Shown: in pieces, positions 28,417 to 40,883 of the stretch
Layout of the letters: every line of letters starts with the position of its first letter
Numbering within the stretch: the stretch's first letter is position 1
NCBI GenBank assembly: GCA_963711215.1
Contig: CAVQDH010000012.1
Location: forward strand, 62,001 to 126,000
Direction: 5' to 3'
Length of the DNA: 64,000 nt
DNA from: WHUA01 sp963711215
Lineage (GTDB): Bacteria; Pseudomonadota; Alphaproteobacteria; UBA8366
Notes under the pieces: model-generated
Seen by the model: the letters and a program-made list of their open reading frames with translations, nothing else
Told to the model about the DNA's origin: nothing
The model's database searches: none
Translations under genes and position numbers: made by a program

Positions 28417-29538
28417 TCAGGTTATTAAGTTTTTCACAAACTCGAATACTGACAGATTAACCAAGTCGTTGAAGGTCACGAATAGCATAAGACCGAGGAC
28501 GACGACCAGCCCAATCCGAAAACCGATCTCTTGCGCCCGCTCGTCGAGCGGCTTCCCGCGCACCGCTTCGATTGCGTAGAAGAGCAAGTGACCGCCGTCG
28601 AGCATGGGAATCGGGAACAGATTGATCAGTCCCAGATTGATCGACAGCATCACGGCAAGCGAGACGAAGGGAATCAGGCCGAGCCTTGCGGTGTCGCCCG
28701 ACAGCTGGCCGATGCGCACCGGGCCGCCGAGCTCCCGCACCGACCGCTTGCCGGTGATGAACTGACCGATGGCGGTCAGGATGTCCGCCGACATCTGGTA
28801 GCTCTGCCGCGTCGCCTCGACCACCGCATCGACCGGCCCGAGCTTCTGGAAGCCGCTGATCTTCTGGGTCACGCCGAGCAGGCCGATCTTGCCCTTGTTG
28901 CCGGAGACGTCGGTGTCCTCGGCCGCCTTCGGCGTCGCGGTGACGGTGACGATCTTGCCGTTGCGCCGCAGCACGATCTCGAGCGGCTCCTCCGGGCGCA
29001 GCCGCACGACGCGCTGCACGTCGCGGAAGCGCTTGATGTCGTAACCGTCCACCTTCACGAAATCGTCGCCGGGCTGGATCCCGGCCGCCGCCGCGGCGCT
29101 GCCGGGCACCACCTCGCCGACCGACGCCGGCGTGTTGGGCTGCCCGACCGCCATCAGCAGGATCGCCAGCGCGATGATTGCGAAGACGTAATTCGAGGCC
29201 GGCCCGGCAAAGACGATGGCGGCCCGCGCCCACAGCTTCTTGTCCGAGAAGGACACCGCGCGCTCCGCCGCCGACAGCGGATACCCGCTGGCGCCGCCGC
29301 CGCTATAGGCGCCCTCGCCGAACATCTTGACGTAGCCGCCGAGCGGCAGGGCGCTGATTTTCCAGCGCGTGTTCACGCGGTCGGTCCAGCCGAAGATCTC
29401 GGGCCCGAAGCCGATCGAGAAGACTTCGACCCGCACCCCGCAGCGCCGCGCCACCAGGAAATGCCCGAGCTCGTGCACGAAGACGAGCACCGTCAACAGG
29501 ACGAGAAACGCCGGCAGATAAATCAGGAAGAAGCTCAT
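28417..29538 (-). CDS. rseP: RIP-type zinc metalloprotease RseP
   Basis: Intramembrane site-2 protease that clips anti-sigma factors and remnant signal peptides. The 373-residue protein opens MSFFLIYLPAFLVLLTVLVF with zinc ligands His22/Glu23/His26 in VHELGHFLVARR. It has a periplasmic PDZ domain (about residues 125-215, VGEVVPGSAAAAAGIQPGDDF). The second metal motif lies in LINLFPIPMLDGGHLLFYAI, followed by a final membrane helix. It sits between dxr and bamA as in most proteobacteria. Confidence 0.97.
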   Translation of the reverse strand: MSFFLIYLPAFLVLLTVLVFVHELGHFLVARRCGVRVEVFSIGFGPEIFGWTDRVNTRWKISALPLGGYVKMFGEGAYSGGGASGYPLSAAERAVSFSDKKLWARAAIVFAGPASNYVFAIIALAILLMAVGQPNTPASVGEVVPGSAAAAAGIQPGDDFVKVDGYDIKRFRDVQRVVRLRPEEPLEIVLRRNGKIVTVTATPKAAEDTDVSGNKGKIGLLGVTQKISGFQKLGPVDAVVEATRQSYQMSADILTAIGQFITGKRSVRELGGPVRIGQLSGDTARLGLIPFVSLAVMLSINLGLINLFPIPMLDGGHLLFYAIEAVRGKPLDERAQEIGFRIGLVVVLGLMLFVTFNDLVNLSVFEFVKNLIT

Positions 29539-29575
29539 CTGTTCTCGCGATCAGCAGGTGGAAACGACGTCAGCG

Positions 29576-30775
29576 TCACAACCGGGCCTCGACGACCGCG
29601 CGCGCGACCCGCCGCGCCTCCTCGTCCACATGGTGGACGTCGTCGAGACTGCCGAGATCGCCGTTCGGGATCCGCGTCAGCGTCTCCTCCACGACCTCGG
29701 CGATATCGAGGAAACCGATGCCGCCGGCAAGAAAGCTTTCTACCGCGATCTCGTTGGAGGCGTTCAACACAGTTGGGGCAGTTCCCGCCGATTTCAAGGC
29801 ATCCCGGGCCAGCCTGAGCGCCGGGAATCGTTCCGGATCAGGTGCTTCGAAGGTGAGCTTGCCGATTTGCCCAAGGTCGAGGCGCTGCGACGGCGTGGCC
29901 ATGCGCTCGGGCCAGGCCAGCGCGTAGGAAATCGGCGTCCGCATGTCCGGCGACCCGAGCTGCGCCAGCACCGATCCGTCCACGTAGGTGACCATGCTGT
30001 GGATCACCGACTGGGGATGGACCAACACCTCGATCCGATCTTCCGGCATGGCGAACAGGTGATGCGCCTCGATCACTTCGAGGCCCTTGTTCATCATGGT
30101 CGCGGAATCGACGGAGATCTTGGCGCCCATGTCCCAGTTCGGATGGGCCACCGCCTGGGCCGGGCTCGCCTGCGCCATCCGCGCCTTGTCCCATTCCCGG
30201 AACGGCCCGCCCGAGGCGGTCACGATCAGCTTTTCCACCGCGTCGCGGCGGTCGAACTCGAAGACCTGGAAGATCGCGTTATGCTCGGAATCGACCGGCA
30301 GCAGGGTCGCGCCCCGCGCCTCGATCTCGCGCATCATCAGCGCGCCTGCACAGACGAGACATTCCTTGTTGGCAAAGGCGACGACCGCGCCGCGCCGCAC
30401 CGCCGCCAGGGTCGAGCGCAGGCCCGCGGCGCCGACGATCGCCGCCATGACCCAGTCGGACGGGCGCACGGCGGCCTCGATGACGGCATCCTGCCCGGCC
30501 GCGACCTCGATATCCTCGCCGGCCAGCAGTTCCTTCAGCTCGTGGTAGCGGCGCTCATCCGCCACCGCGACGTAACGCGGGCGCAGCCGCCGCGCCTGCT
30601 CGGCGAGCAGCTCGACCCGGTTGTTCGCGGTCAGCGCTTCGACCTGGTAACGCCCCGGATCGCGGTCGATAAGGTCAATCGTCTGGCACCCGACCGACCC
30701 GGTCGAGCCCAGAATGGTCACGGTGCGCGGGCTTTCCAACGGCGTTGGCGCCTGCCGTCCGCTGATCACTGCCAT
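29576..30775 (-). CDS. dxr: 1-deoxy-D-xylulose-5-phosphate reductoisomerase
   Basis: First committed step of the MEP isoprenoid pathway, supplying precursors for undecaprenyl phosphate. The start at MAVISGRQAPTPLESPRTVT gives 399 residues. An apparently longer frame upstream is frameshifted cdsA sequence running in. Motifs: NADPH-binding ILGSTGSVGCQTIDLI, SGGPFR, metal and substrate residues in PVDSEHNAIFQVFE and NWDMGAKISVDSATMMNKG. The C-terminal domain has NASNEIAVESFLAGGIGFLD. Its start overlaps the cdsA end by 10 bases. Confidence 0.96.
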   Translation of the reverse strand: MAVISGRQAPTPLESPRTVTILGSTGSVGCQTIDLIDRDPGRYQVEALTANNRVELLAEQARRLRPRYVAVADERRYHELKELLAGEDIEVAAGQDAVIEAAVRPSDWVMAAIVGAAGLRSTLAAVRRGAVVAFANKECLVCAGALMMREIEARGATLLPVDSEHNAIFQVFEFDRRDAVEKLIVTASGGPFREWDKARMAQASPAQAVAHPNWDMGAKISVDSATMMNKGLEVIEAHHLFAMPEDRIEVLVHPQSVIHSMVTYVDGSVLAQLGSPDMRTPISYALAWPERMATPSQRLDLGQIGKLTFEAPDPERFPALRLARDALKSAGTAPTVLNASNEIAVESFLAGGIGFLDIAEVVEETLTRIPNGDLGSLDDVHHVDEEARRVARAVVEARL

Positions 30776-31591
30776 GTTACCGGGCTCCCCCCTGCAAGTG
30801 CCGACATTAGGGCCGCCGCCGGCATGGCGGTCAAGTATCCGTCGAAACGGTCCAGGAATCCACCATGACCTGGGATCAGCCGGCTGGCGTCCTTCACGTG
30901 AAAGGCCCGTTTCAGCTTGGACTCGAGCAGATCGCCGCCCTGCGAAATCGCCGCCAGGACCATGCCGCCGACGGCCAGCGCCAGGGCACCGGCGCCCACC
31001 GACCAGGCCGAAAACCGCCCCCGCCGCCGCGGCGCACAGCATGCCGCCGATCAGGCCGCTCCAGGTCTTGTTCGGGCTGATCCGCGGCGCCAGCTTCGGC
31101 CCTCCCAGGGCGCGGCCGGTGAAATAGGCCCCGACGTCGGTCGCCATCACCGAGGCGACCACCCAGATCGTCGCCGACAGCCCGCCCGTCGGATCGTTGC
31201 GCAGCCAGCCGGCGCTCGCCAGCCCCAACACCACATAGGGCAGGCCGGCGACCAGGACCAGCCGGTGTGCGACGCGCCGCCGCAGCGACAGCGCCACCAG
31301 TAACGCGGCGCCGACGGCGACCACCCAGAGCACGGCGGTAAACCCGTAAGGCAGCAGAAGCAACGGCGCCACGACGCCGGCCGCCGGCATGACGGCCATG
31401 GCCTCGATGCAATCGGGACAGCACAGCCGCGCCCATTCCCAGCTCATCGCGCCGCCGATGGCCGCCAGCAGAAGCGCGAACCACCACGATCCGAGCCAGA
31501 CGGCTCCCACCGCGACGGGCAGGAGCACCGCCGCGGAAGCCACCCGCAATCGAAGGCCGTTGCCTTCAGGAGGAGCTGACGGTTGCGCCAT
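30766..31591 (-). CDS. cdsA: Phosphatidate cytidylyltransferase (frameshifted near 31010)
   Basis: Makes CDP-diacylglycerol from phosphatidate and CTP at the inner membrane. The N-terminal membrane domain begins MAQPSAPPEGNGLRLRVASA and runs through DVGAYFTGRALGGPKLAPR and SPNKTWSGLIGG. It breaks after GAVFG near 31010, where one extra base shifts the frame. The C-terminus continues in the other frame as AWSVGAGALALAVGGMVLAA and carries the signature SQGGDLLESKLKR then KDASRLIPGHGGFLDRFDG. The repaired protein has about 274 residues. It overlaps the uppS end by 26 bases. Confidence 0.93.
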
Positions 31592-32308
31592 ATCGCCGGT
31601 CACGGCGGCGAAACTCCTCGACGGCCTCTGCGAGATTGCGTCCGTCGAAGTCCGGCCATAGCACATCCTGGAATACGAATTCGGTATAGGCCAGCTGCCA
31701 GATCAGAAAGTTGCTGATCCGCTGCTCGCCGCTGGTGCGGATCAGCAGGTCCGGATCGGGGATGCCGGCGGTCGTGAGATACCGGCTGAACAAGGTCTCG
31801 TCGATCGCCGCCGGATCGATCCGCCCCGCCGCCACCTCGCGCGCCAGCGTCTGCGCCGCATGGGTGATATCCTGCCGGCCGCCATAGCTCAAGGCCAGCA
31901 CCGCGGTCAGGCCGGTATTGTCGGCGGTGGTCTTTTCCGCCTGCTCGATCAGTTGCACGATGTCATGCGCGAGACGGCTGCGGTCGCCGATGATGCGGAT
32001 GCGCACGTTGTTCTTGTGCAGCTCGGCGGTCTCCGAGCGCAGATAAAGCCGCAGCAGCCCCATCAGGTCTTCGATCTCGCGCTCCGGACGGCTCCAGTTT
32101 TCCGAGGAGAAGCCGAACAGCGTCAGATACGAGATGCCGAGCTCGCGCCGCCGCGCGCACGGTGCGGCGCACCGCCTCGGCGCCGTTCCGATGCCCGACG
32201 GTTCGTCGGCAGATTGCGCTGCTTGGCCCAACGACCGTTGCCGTCCATGATGATCGCGACATGGACGGGGACAGGCGCGGCCCCGGATGTGGAGACAAGC
32301 GGATCCAT
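31566..32308 (-). CDS. uppS: Isoprenyl transferase / undecaprenyl diphosphate synthase (frameshifted near 32204 and 32150)
   Basis: Extends farnesyl diphosphate with isopentenyl units in cis to make the C55 lipid carrier. The start MDPLVSTSGAAPVPVHVAII leads into the catalytic MDGNGRWAKQRNLP. A +1 break near 32204 moves to VGHRNGAEAVRRTVRAA in a second frame, and another +1 break near 32150 moves to RELGISYLTLFGFSSENWSR. The last frame is intact to the stop and carries DLLIRTSGEQRISNFLIWQ. The repaired length is about 247 residues. Both breaks look like single-base insertions. Confidence 0.92.
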
Positions 32309-32310
32309 TC

Positions 32311-32868
32311 CTAGACCTGCATGATCTCCTTTTCCTTGGCCGCGTACACCTTGTCGATCTCGGTGATGTGCTTGTCCGTCAGCTTCTGGATCTCGTCCGC
32401 GACGTCGCGGTGCTCATCCTTCGAGATATCGCCGTCCTTTTCCATCTTCTTGAGATGGTCCATGCCGTCGCGCCGGACGTTGCGCACCGCGATCTTCGCC
32501 TGCTCGGCGTAGCGCGAGGCGACCTTCTTCAGCTCGCCGCGCCGCTCCTCGCTGAGATTGGGGATCGGCACGCGCAGCGTGTTGCCCTCGGTCTGCGGAT
32601 TGAGGCCGAGATCGGACTCCCGGATCGCCTTCTCGACCGCCTTGATCAGGCTGTTGTCCCAGACCTGCACGGTGAGCATTCGCGGCTCCGGCGCGCTGAT
32701 CGTTCCGACCTGGTTCATCGGCATCTGGCTGCCATAGGCATCGACCGTGAGCGGCTCGAGCAGGCTGGTGGCTGCGCGTCCGGTGCGCAGGCCGCCGAAT
32801 TCCCGATGCAGCGCCTGCAACGCCCCATCCATCCGGCGCTGTAAGTCGGTAATGTCCATCTTGGCCAT
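32311..32868 (-). CDS. frr: Ribosome recycling factor
   Basis: Splits post-termination ribosomes with EF-G. The 185-residue length is exact for the family. It begins MAKMDITDLQRRMDGALQAL and includes LRTGRAATSLLEPLTVDAYG, ISAPEPRMLTVQVWD, GNTLRVPIPNLSEERRGELK and VRNVRRDGMDHLKK. It ends 2 bases before the uppS start and begins 3 bases after pyrH, inside the rpsB-tsf-pyrH-frr-uppS run. Confidence 0.98.
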   Translation of the reverse strand: MAKMDITDLQRRMDGALQALHREFGGLRTGRAATSLLEPLTVDAYGSQMPMNQVGTISAPEPRMLTVQVWDNSLIKAVEKAIRESDLGLNPQTEGNTLRVPIPNLSEERRGELKKVASRYAEQAKIAVRNVRRDGMDHLKKMEKDGDISKDEHRDVADEIQKLTDKHITEIDKVYAAKEKEIMQV

Positions 32869-32871
32869 GAC

Positions 32872-33630
32872 TTACGATCCTTCGGCGATAATCGTGAATT
32901 TCCCTTTGCGTTGTATCACATTTGCGAAAGCGCCAGAATCGAGAATCGAGAAGACGATGATGGGAATGTCGTTCTCGCGGGCGAGCGAGATCGCCGCCGC
33001 ATCCATCACTTTAAGATCCTTCGACAGGACTTCGAGATAATTGAGCTTCTCGTATCGCTCCGCCTGCGGATCCTTGAACGGATCGGCGGTGTAGACGCCA
33101 TCGACCTTGGTCGCCTTGAACAGCGCGTCGCAGCCCATCTCGGACGCGCGCAGGGCGGCCGCCGTATCGGTCGTGAAGAAGGGATTGCCGGTGCCCGCGG
33201 CGAAGATGACCACCCGGCCCTTCTCCATGTGGCGCACCGCGCGGCGGCGGATGTAGGGCTCGCAGATCGACTGCATCGGGATGGCCGACAGCACCCGCGT
33301 GGCCACGCCCGCGCGCTCCAGCGCGCTCTGCATCGCCAGCGCGTTCATCACGGTCGCCAGCATGCCCATATAGTCGGCGGTGGCGCGCTCCATGCCGCTC
33401 GCGGCGCCCGACATGCCGCGGAAGATGTTGCCGCCGCCGATGACGAGGCAGATCTCGACGTGAAGCTCGCAGACCGACTTCACCTCGGCGGCGATGCGCT
33501 CGACCGTCACGGGATCGAGCCCGTAGTCGCGGTCGCCCATCAGGGCTTCGCCCGACAGCTTCATCAGGACCCGGCGGTAAACCGGCGCGGCGCTGTCTTC
33601 TACCTTGGCTGCGGTCGTGCCAGATGCCAT
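32872..33630 (-). CDS. pyrH: Uridylate kinase
   Basis: Phosphorylates UMP to UDP; a hexamer of the amino-acid-kinase fold. The 252-residue protein contains YRRVLMKLSGEALMGDRDYG, the VIGGGNIFRG nucleotide loop, MGMLATVMNALAMQSALE, FAAGTGNPFFTTDTAAALRA and KATKVDGVYTADP. The open frame starts at MASGTTAAKVEDSAAPVYRR. The gene follows tsf by 16 bases and precedes frr by 3. Confidence 0.97.
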   Translation of the reverse strand: MASGTTAAKVEDSAAPVYRRVLMKLSGEALMGDRDYGLDPVTVERIAAEVKSVCELHVEICLVIGGGNIFRGMSGAASGMERATADYMGMLATVMNALAMQSALERAGVATRVLSAIPMQSICEPYIRRRAVRHMEKGRVVIFAAGTGNPFFTTDTAAALRASEMGCDALFKATKVDGVYTADPFKDPQAERYEKLNYLEVLSKDLKVMDAAAISLARENDIPIIVFSILDSGAFANVIQRKGKFTIIAEGS

Positions 33631-33646
33631 CGCCGGTCCCCCGATC

Positions 33647-34571
33647 TTATTGGGTCAATGATGCCACTTCGGCCGCGAAATCGGCCAATTCCTTCTCGAT
33701 GCCCTCGCCGAGCTGGAAGCGGAGCGAAGCCGGCGATCGCGACCGGGACGCCCAATTCCTTGGCCGCCTTCTCGACGACCTTGGCGATCCGGCTCTCGTT
33801 GTCGATGACGAAGGTCTGCTCGAGCAGCACGACCTCCTGGTAGAACTTGCGCAGCCGTCCGTCGACCATCTTGGCGATGATCTCGGCGGGCTTGCCCGAG
33901 CCGGCGGCCTGTTCGGTCAAGATCGCGCGCTCGCGCTCGACCGCCGTCGGGTCGACCTCATCGGTCGACAGCCATTCCGGCCGCGCTGCGGCGATATGCA
34001 TGGCGAGCTGCCGGCCGAGCTCCACGAGCTTGTCCTCCGGCGCGCTCGATTCCAGCGCGACCAGCACGCCGATCTTGCCGAGACCCGGCTTCAGCGCGTT
34101 GTGCACGTAGGAAGCGACGATGCCCGGCGAGACGGACAGATAGGCCGCCCGGCGCAGGTTCATGTTCTCGCCGATCGTCGCGATGTTGTGGGTCAGCTCT
34201 TCGGCGACGCTGCGCCCGCTGCCGGGAAAGTCCGACCCGTTGATCACGTCGAGGTCGCCCTGCGCGGTGCAGGCGATGGCCGCGACCTGCGTGGCGAAGT
34301 TCTGGAAGGTCTCGTTGCGCGAGACGAAGTCGGTCTCGGCATTGACCTCGACCACCGCGCCTTCCGAGCCGCTGGCGAACACCGCCACCAGCCCTTCGGA
34401 CGCGACGCGGCCCGATTTCTTCGCCGCCGCGGCAAGACCGTTCTTGCGCAGCCAGTCGACGGCCTCATCCATGCTGCCCGCGGTCTCGGACAGCGCCTTC
34501 TTGCAATCCATCATTCCGGCGCCGGTCTTGTCGCGCAATTCCTTGACCAGCGCTGCGGTTATCTGAGCCAT
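33647..34571 (-). CDS. tsf: Translation elongation factor Ts (frameshifted near 33728)
   Basis: Nucleotide-exchange factor for EF-Tu. The frame from MAQITAALVKELRDKTGAGM carries DKTGAGMMDCKKALSE and the EF-Tu contact region NAETDFVSRNETFQNFA, through both core subdomains. Close to the C-terminus an extra base near 33728 shifts the frame after VPVAIAGF. The correct ending RFQLGEGIEKELADFAAEVA then SLTQ stops at 33647. Without repair the frame would run into pyrH to 33600. The repaired length is about 308 residues. It lies directly downstream of rpsB, as in nearly all bacteria. Confidence 0.95.
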
Positions 34572-34636
34572 TGATCAAACCTCTCAGTCGGTTGAAACGG
34601 AGCGTCCGCTCGGGCGGCCGGGCCTTCCCGGGCCGG

Positions 34637-35485
34637 TCAGGCGGTCTCCGTCTCGGCGCTCGCCGCTTCGGTCGCTTCTGCTACAGGCGCTTGCGCAGGC
34701 GTCGCTTCTACCGCAGGCATCGCTTCGGCGGCGGCGGTCGCGGCCGGCACCTCGGTGCCTTCCATCTTCTCCTTGGCCTCGCCGCCGGAGCCGATGAACT
34801 CCTTCTGCAGGCCGTCCAGCACGGCGCTCGAAATCAGATCGCAGTAGAGATGGATCGCCCGCTGGGCATCGTCGTTGCCCGGCACCGGATGGGTGATCCC
34901 GTCCGGATCGCAGTTGCTGTCGATGACCGCGATGACCGGAATGTTCAGCTTGGTCGCCTCGTGGATCGCGATCGCTTCCTTGTTCGTGTCGATCACGAAC
35001 AGGATGTCCGGCAGGCCGGCCATCTCCTTGATGCCGCCGAGCGAGCGATCGAGCTTCTCGCGCTCGCGCTGCAGGCCGAGCAGCTCCTTCTTGGTGAAGC
35101 CGATGGTCTCATCGGCAAGCCGCGTCTCCAGCTCCTTCAGGCGCTTGATCGAATTCGATATGGTCTTCCAGTTGGTCAGCATGCCGCCGAGCCAGCGGTG
35201 GTTGACGTAGTACTGGCCGCAGCGCTTCGCGGCCTCGGCGATCACCTCGCCCGCCTGGCGCTTGGTGCCGACGAACAGCACGCGCCCGCCGCCGGCGACG
35301 ACGTCGCGCACCGCCTCCAGGGAGCGATGCAGCATCGGCACCGTCTGCTCAAGATCGATGATATGCACGCCGTTGCGCTCACCGAAGATGTAGGGACGCA
35401 TCTTCGGGTTCCAGCGCCGGGTGGTGTGACCGAAATGGACGCCGGCTTCGAGAAGCTGGCGCATCGTGAAGGTTGGCATAACCAT
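34637..35485 (-). CDS. rpsB: 30S ribosomal protein S2 (uS2)
   Basis: Small-subunit protein bridging the body and head. The start at 35485 (MVMPTFTMRQLLEAGVHFGH) lies after a GGAGAAAGG ribosome site; a second ATG two codons later (35479) is also possible. The ~60 extra open codons upstream hold the promoter and leader and have no similarity. Family motifs: HFGHTTRRWNPKMRPYIFGE, GTKRQAGEVI, NHRWLGGMLTNWKTI, LPDILFVIDTNKEAIAIHEA and GIPVIAVIDSN-type. A low-complexity Ala/Glu/Pro/Thr tail of about 45 residues at the C-terminus is typical of alphaproteobacterial S2. Confidence 0.97.
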   Translation of the reverse strand: MVMPTFTMRQLLEAGVHFGHTTRRWNPKMRPYIFGERNGVHIIDLEQTVPMLHRSLEAVRDVVAGGGRVLFVGTKRQAGEVIAEAAKRCGQYYVNHRWLGGMLTNWKTISNSIKRLKELETRLADETIGFTKKELLGLQREREKLDRSLGGIKEMAGLPDILFVIDTNKEAIAIHEATKLNIPVIAVIDSNCDPDGITHPVPGNDDAQRAIHLYCDLISSAVLDGLQKEFIGSGGEAKEKMEGTEVPAATAAAEAMPAVEATPAQAPVAEATEAASAETETA

Positions 35486-35602
35486 GGATTGGACCTTTCT
35501 CCGGTTAATCCGCCGCAGGCCATACCGGATTTCCGGCACCGGAGCGAACGCCGCCGGAAATGGCAGCCTCCGCACGCCCGCGTGTGGGTTTAAGTTGGCG
35601 GG

Positions 35603-35631
35603 GATATACCCGTAAGCCGCTGTCCTGGCAA
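35603..35631 (-). promoter_or_regulatory. Putative promoter of the rpsB-tsf operon
   Basis: On the minus strand, TTGCCA (35631-35626), a 17-base spacer and TATATC (35608-35603) give a good sigma70 match about 118 bases before the rpsB start. The remaining leader is long enough for the S2 autoregulation seen in other bacteria, but no specific structure could be confirmed. Confidence 0.5.
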
Positions 35632-35746
35632 GGCCGAAGACCCTCGGACGGGGGCGTTTTGCGTTCATTTACGGGAGTATTCGAGAGCGCCACAATCCTG
35701 GCGGGAAGACCGGCCCGAATCCCGCGTTAACCCTCGATGCCGGCCC

Positions 35747-39200
<3,454 letters not shown>

Positions 39201-39250
39201 GGCCGGATGATTCCACGAGACGGCGGCGGAGTCTTCCCTCCGTTCGCGCA

Positions 39251-39381
39251 ATCCCCCCACCCGCTCGCATGCCTCGCGACCTCCCCCGCAAGGGGGGAGG
39301 TAAGTCGTTGCGGCAAGGAATAAAAATCAACCTCCCCCTCGACGGGGGAGGTCGGCGCGAAGCGCCGGGTGGGGGTGGGCA
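39251..39381. repeat. Nested palindromic repeat (TSPLAGE-type), copy 1
   Basis: Two inner hairpins, CCTCCCCC-GCAA-GGGGGGAGG (39280-39300) and CCTCCCCC-TCGA-CGGGGGAGG (39331-39351), are enclosed by C-rich (CCCCCCACCCG, near 39253) and G-rich (CGGGTGGGGGTGG, near 39368) arms. The minus-strand translation gives the familiar spurious peptide TSPLAGEVAR. It lies between the dnaE start and the GFA-like gene. A second copy is at 49308-49406. Such units are common intergenic repeats in this class. Confidence 0.6.
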
Positions 39382-39436
39382 ATTGCGCCCCCATCACTGT
39401 TCCCTTAACGCGGCAGTAGTGGAATCCGCGAATCGC

Positions 39437-39843
39437 CTACTGCGCGCCCCGCCTCGGGATCGCGGCCATGTCGCGGACCCAGGGCAGCTCCGAGCGGCAC
39501 CAGATCTGGACCGACGGCTTGAGCGCCTCGCGCTGGCGGATCGCGCCGAGGCGGATGCGGTAGACGCCCCCTTATCCGTCTCGGACGGGACCGTGTAGAG
39601 ATGGCTGCCGCAGGTCGGGCAGAACATCTGCACGCGCTTGTTGCCGCTTTCCGCCGTCTTGACGTAGGCCTTGGGCTCGCCGGACAGCAGTTTGAAATCC
39701 TTCGCGGCCGCCGGCACGCTGACGCGGAAGGCCGAGCCGGAAAAGGCCTGGCAGTCCGTGCAGTGGCAGATGTTGACCTGCTTCGGGTCGATCTCCGCTT
39801 CAAAGGTGATGGCGCCGCACTGGCAGCTGCCGTCGATCTTCAT
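39437..39843 (-). CDS. GFA / CENP-V zinc-binding domain protein (frameshifted at 39567-39571)
   Basis: Small zinc protein of the glutathione-dependent formaldehyde-activating (DUF636) fold. It starts MKIDGSCQCGAITFEAEIDP. Cys ligands appear in SCQCGAI, NICHCTDCQAFSGSAFR and MFCPTCGSHLYT. The frame breaks in a run of five C's (39567-39571; five G's in the coding strand). Adding one G restores DKGGVYRIRLGAIRQREALK followed by PSVQIWCRSELPWVRDM and a stop at 39437, a normal ~136-residue protein. Substrate unknown; the family name does not prove glutathione-formaldehyde activity. Confidence 0.85.
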
Positions 39844-39866
39844 GGCTTCCTCCCTCGCGCAAATGC

Positions 39867-40736
39867 TTACTCCGCCAGCGTCGGCCCGGCCCCACAGACC
39901 CGGGTCTGGCGCATGCGGCGGCGATACTTGTCGGCGTCGTAGCCGCTGCCGCGGTGGACCAGGCAACGGTTGTCCCAGATGACCACATCGCCCGGCCGCC
40001 AGGCGTGCGAATAGACATACTCAGGCGCGGTTGCGCGGACGAGCAGATCGTCCAGCAACGCGCGGCTCTCGTCGAAGCTCCAGCCCTCGATCTCCCTGGC
40101 GTGCGAGCCGACGAAGTAATTCCTGGCGCCCGTGCGCGGGTTCTCGCGCACCAGCTTCTGGCGCACCGGCGGCAGCGAGGCGGCGTGCGACGGGGTCACC
40201 GCGTCCGGCCCGACCTTGCTGCGCGAGAAGACATAGTCGTGCACCGCGATCAGCGGGGCGATCTCGTCCTTCATGCTCTCCGGCAGCCGGCCATAGGCGG
40301 CGCGGCAGCTGACATATTCCGTGCGGCCGCCCTCGTCCGGCACCTCATAGGCGCACATGATCGAGACGTAGGTCGGCACCGGCCGGAAGGAGGAATCCGA
40401 ATGCCACATGTTGTTGCCGGTCTGGAAGACGGTCCGCTTGTGGCTGCTGCCGAGCTTGACACCGTCCTCCAGCACGTTGCCGATCGTGGCGAAATAGTCG
40501 ATCTTGCCTTCCTGGCCGAGCTTGGTGTGGTTCGGCTCCGGCTCGCCGAGGGCCTGCGTGAAGGCGAGATGCTTGGCGTCGTCCATCGCCTGGTCCGGGA
40601 AGCAGAGGAAGGAATAGTCGTCGATCGCGGCGCGAATCGCCTCGACCGTCGCGGCCGGCAGCGGCCGGCCCAGGTCGACGCCGGTGATGCGGGCGGCGAA
40701 ATCCGCGTGCAGCGGCTCTATTCTCAGCGTGGTCAT
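39867..40736 (-). CDS. TauD/TfdA-family Fe(II)/2-oxoglutarate dioxygenase
   Basis: Oxidises an organic substrate with O2 and 2-oxoglutarate. The start at MTTLRIEPLHADFAARITGV gives 289 residues. The metal-binding HxD is in NMWHSDSSFRPVP (about residues 105-108), the distal His in CLVHRGSGYD and the 2-oxoglutarate Arg in RRRMRQTRV. The family includes taurine, 2,4-D and alkylsulfate dioxygenases; the substrate cannot be told from sequence. It begins just after a strong 23-bp inverted repeat and precedes the GFA-like gene by 23 bases. Confidence 0.9.
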   Translation of the reverse strand: MTTLRIEPLHADFAARITGVDLGRPLPAATVEAIRAAIDDYSFLCFPDQAMDDAKHLAFTQALGEPEPNHTKLGQEGKIDYFATIGNVLEDGVKLGSSHKRTVFQTGNNMWHSDSSFRPVPTYVSIMCAYEVPDEGGRTEYVSCRAAYGRLPESMKDEIAPLIAVHDYVFSRSKVGPDAVTPSHAASLPPVRQKLVRENPRTGARNYFVGSHAREIEGWSFDESRALLDDLLVRATAPEYVYSHAWRPGDVVIWDNRCLVHRGSGYDADKYRRRMRQTRVCGAGPTLAE

Positions 40737-40809
40737 GGTGTCCTCCCCCCGTTTCGCCGGGTTCCGGAGAGTATAGCACCGGGGGTCGCTTCGGTTGAAA
40801 TCGGGTATC

Positions 40810-40865
40810 AAAAAGGGGACAGAGCCCTTTTTCGTCTTTAAGAAAAAGGGCTCTGTCCCCTTTTT
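40810..40865. terminator. Perfect 23-bp inverted repeat, bidirectional terminator-like
   Basis: Arms at 40810-40832 and 40843-40865 are perfectly complementary (AAAAAGGGGACAGAG and the following CCCTTTTT on the left arm) with a 10-base loop. Both strands end in a T tract, so it can work in either direction. It lies 18 bases after the enoyl-CoA hydratase stop and 73 before the dioxygenase start. Related GGGGACAGAG repeats occur as dispersed elements in proteobacteria, so it may also be a mobile palindrome. Confidence 0.7.
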
Positions 40866-40883
40866 TTCAAAACGTCCTCGCCC

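Noticed and set aside
29576..31666. A 696-residue apparent CdsA-Dxr fusion
   Set aside because: The joining segment is Arg/Gly-rich out-of-frame cdsA sequence. The true CdsA C-terminus is in another frame and Dxr has its own start at 30775.
35486..35668. Extended rpsB start giving ~60 extra N-terminal residues
   Set aside because: The extra stretch contains a good promoter and a leader with a ribosome site just before 35485; S2 proteins start near MPTFTMRQLLE.
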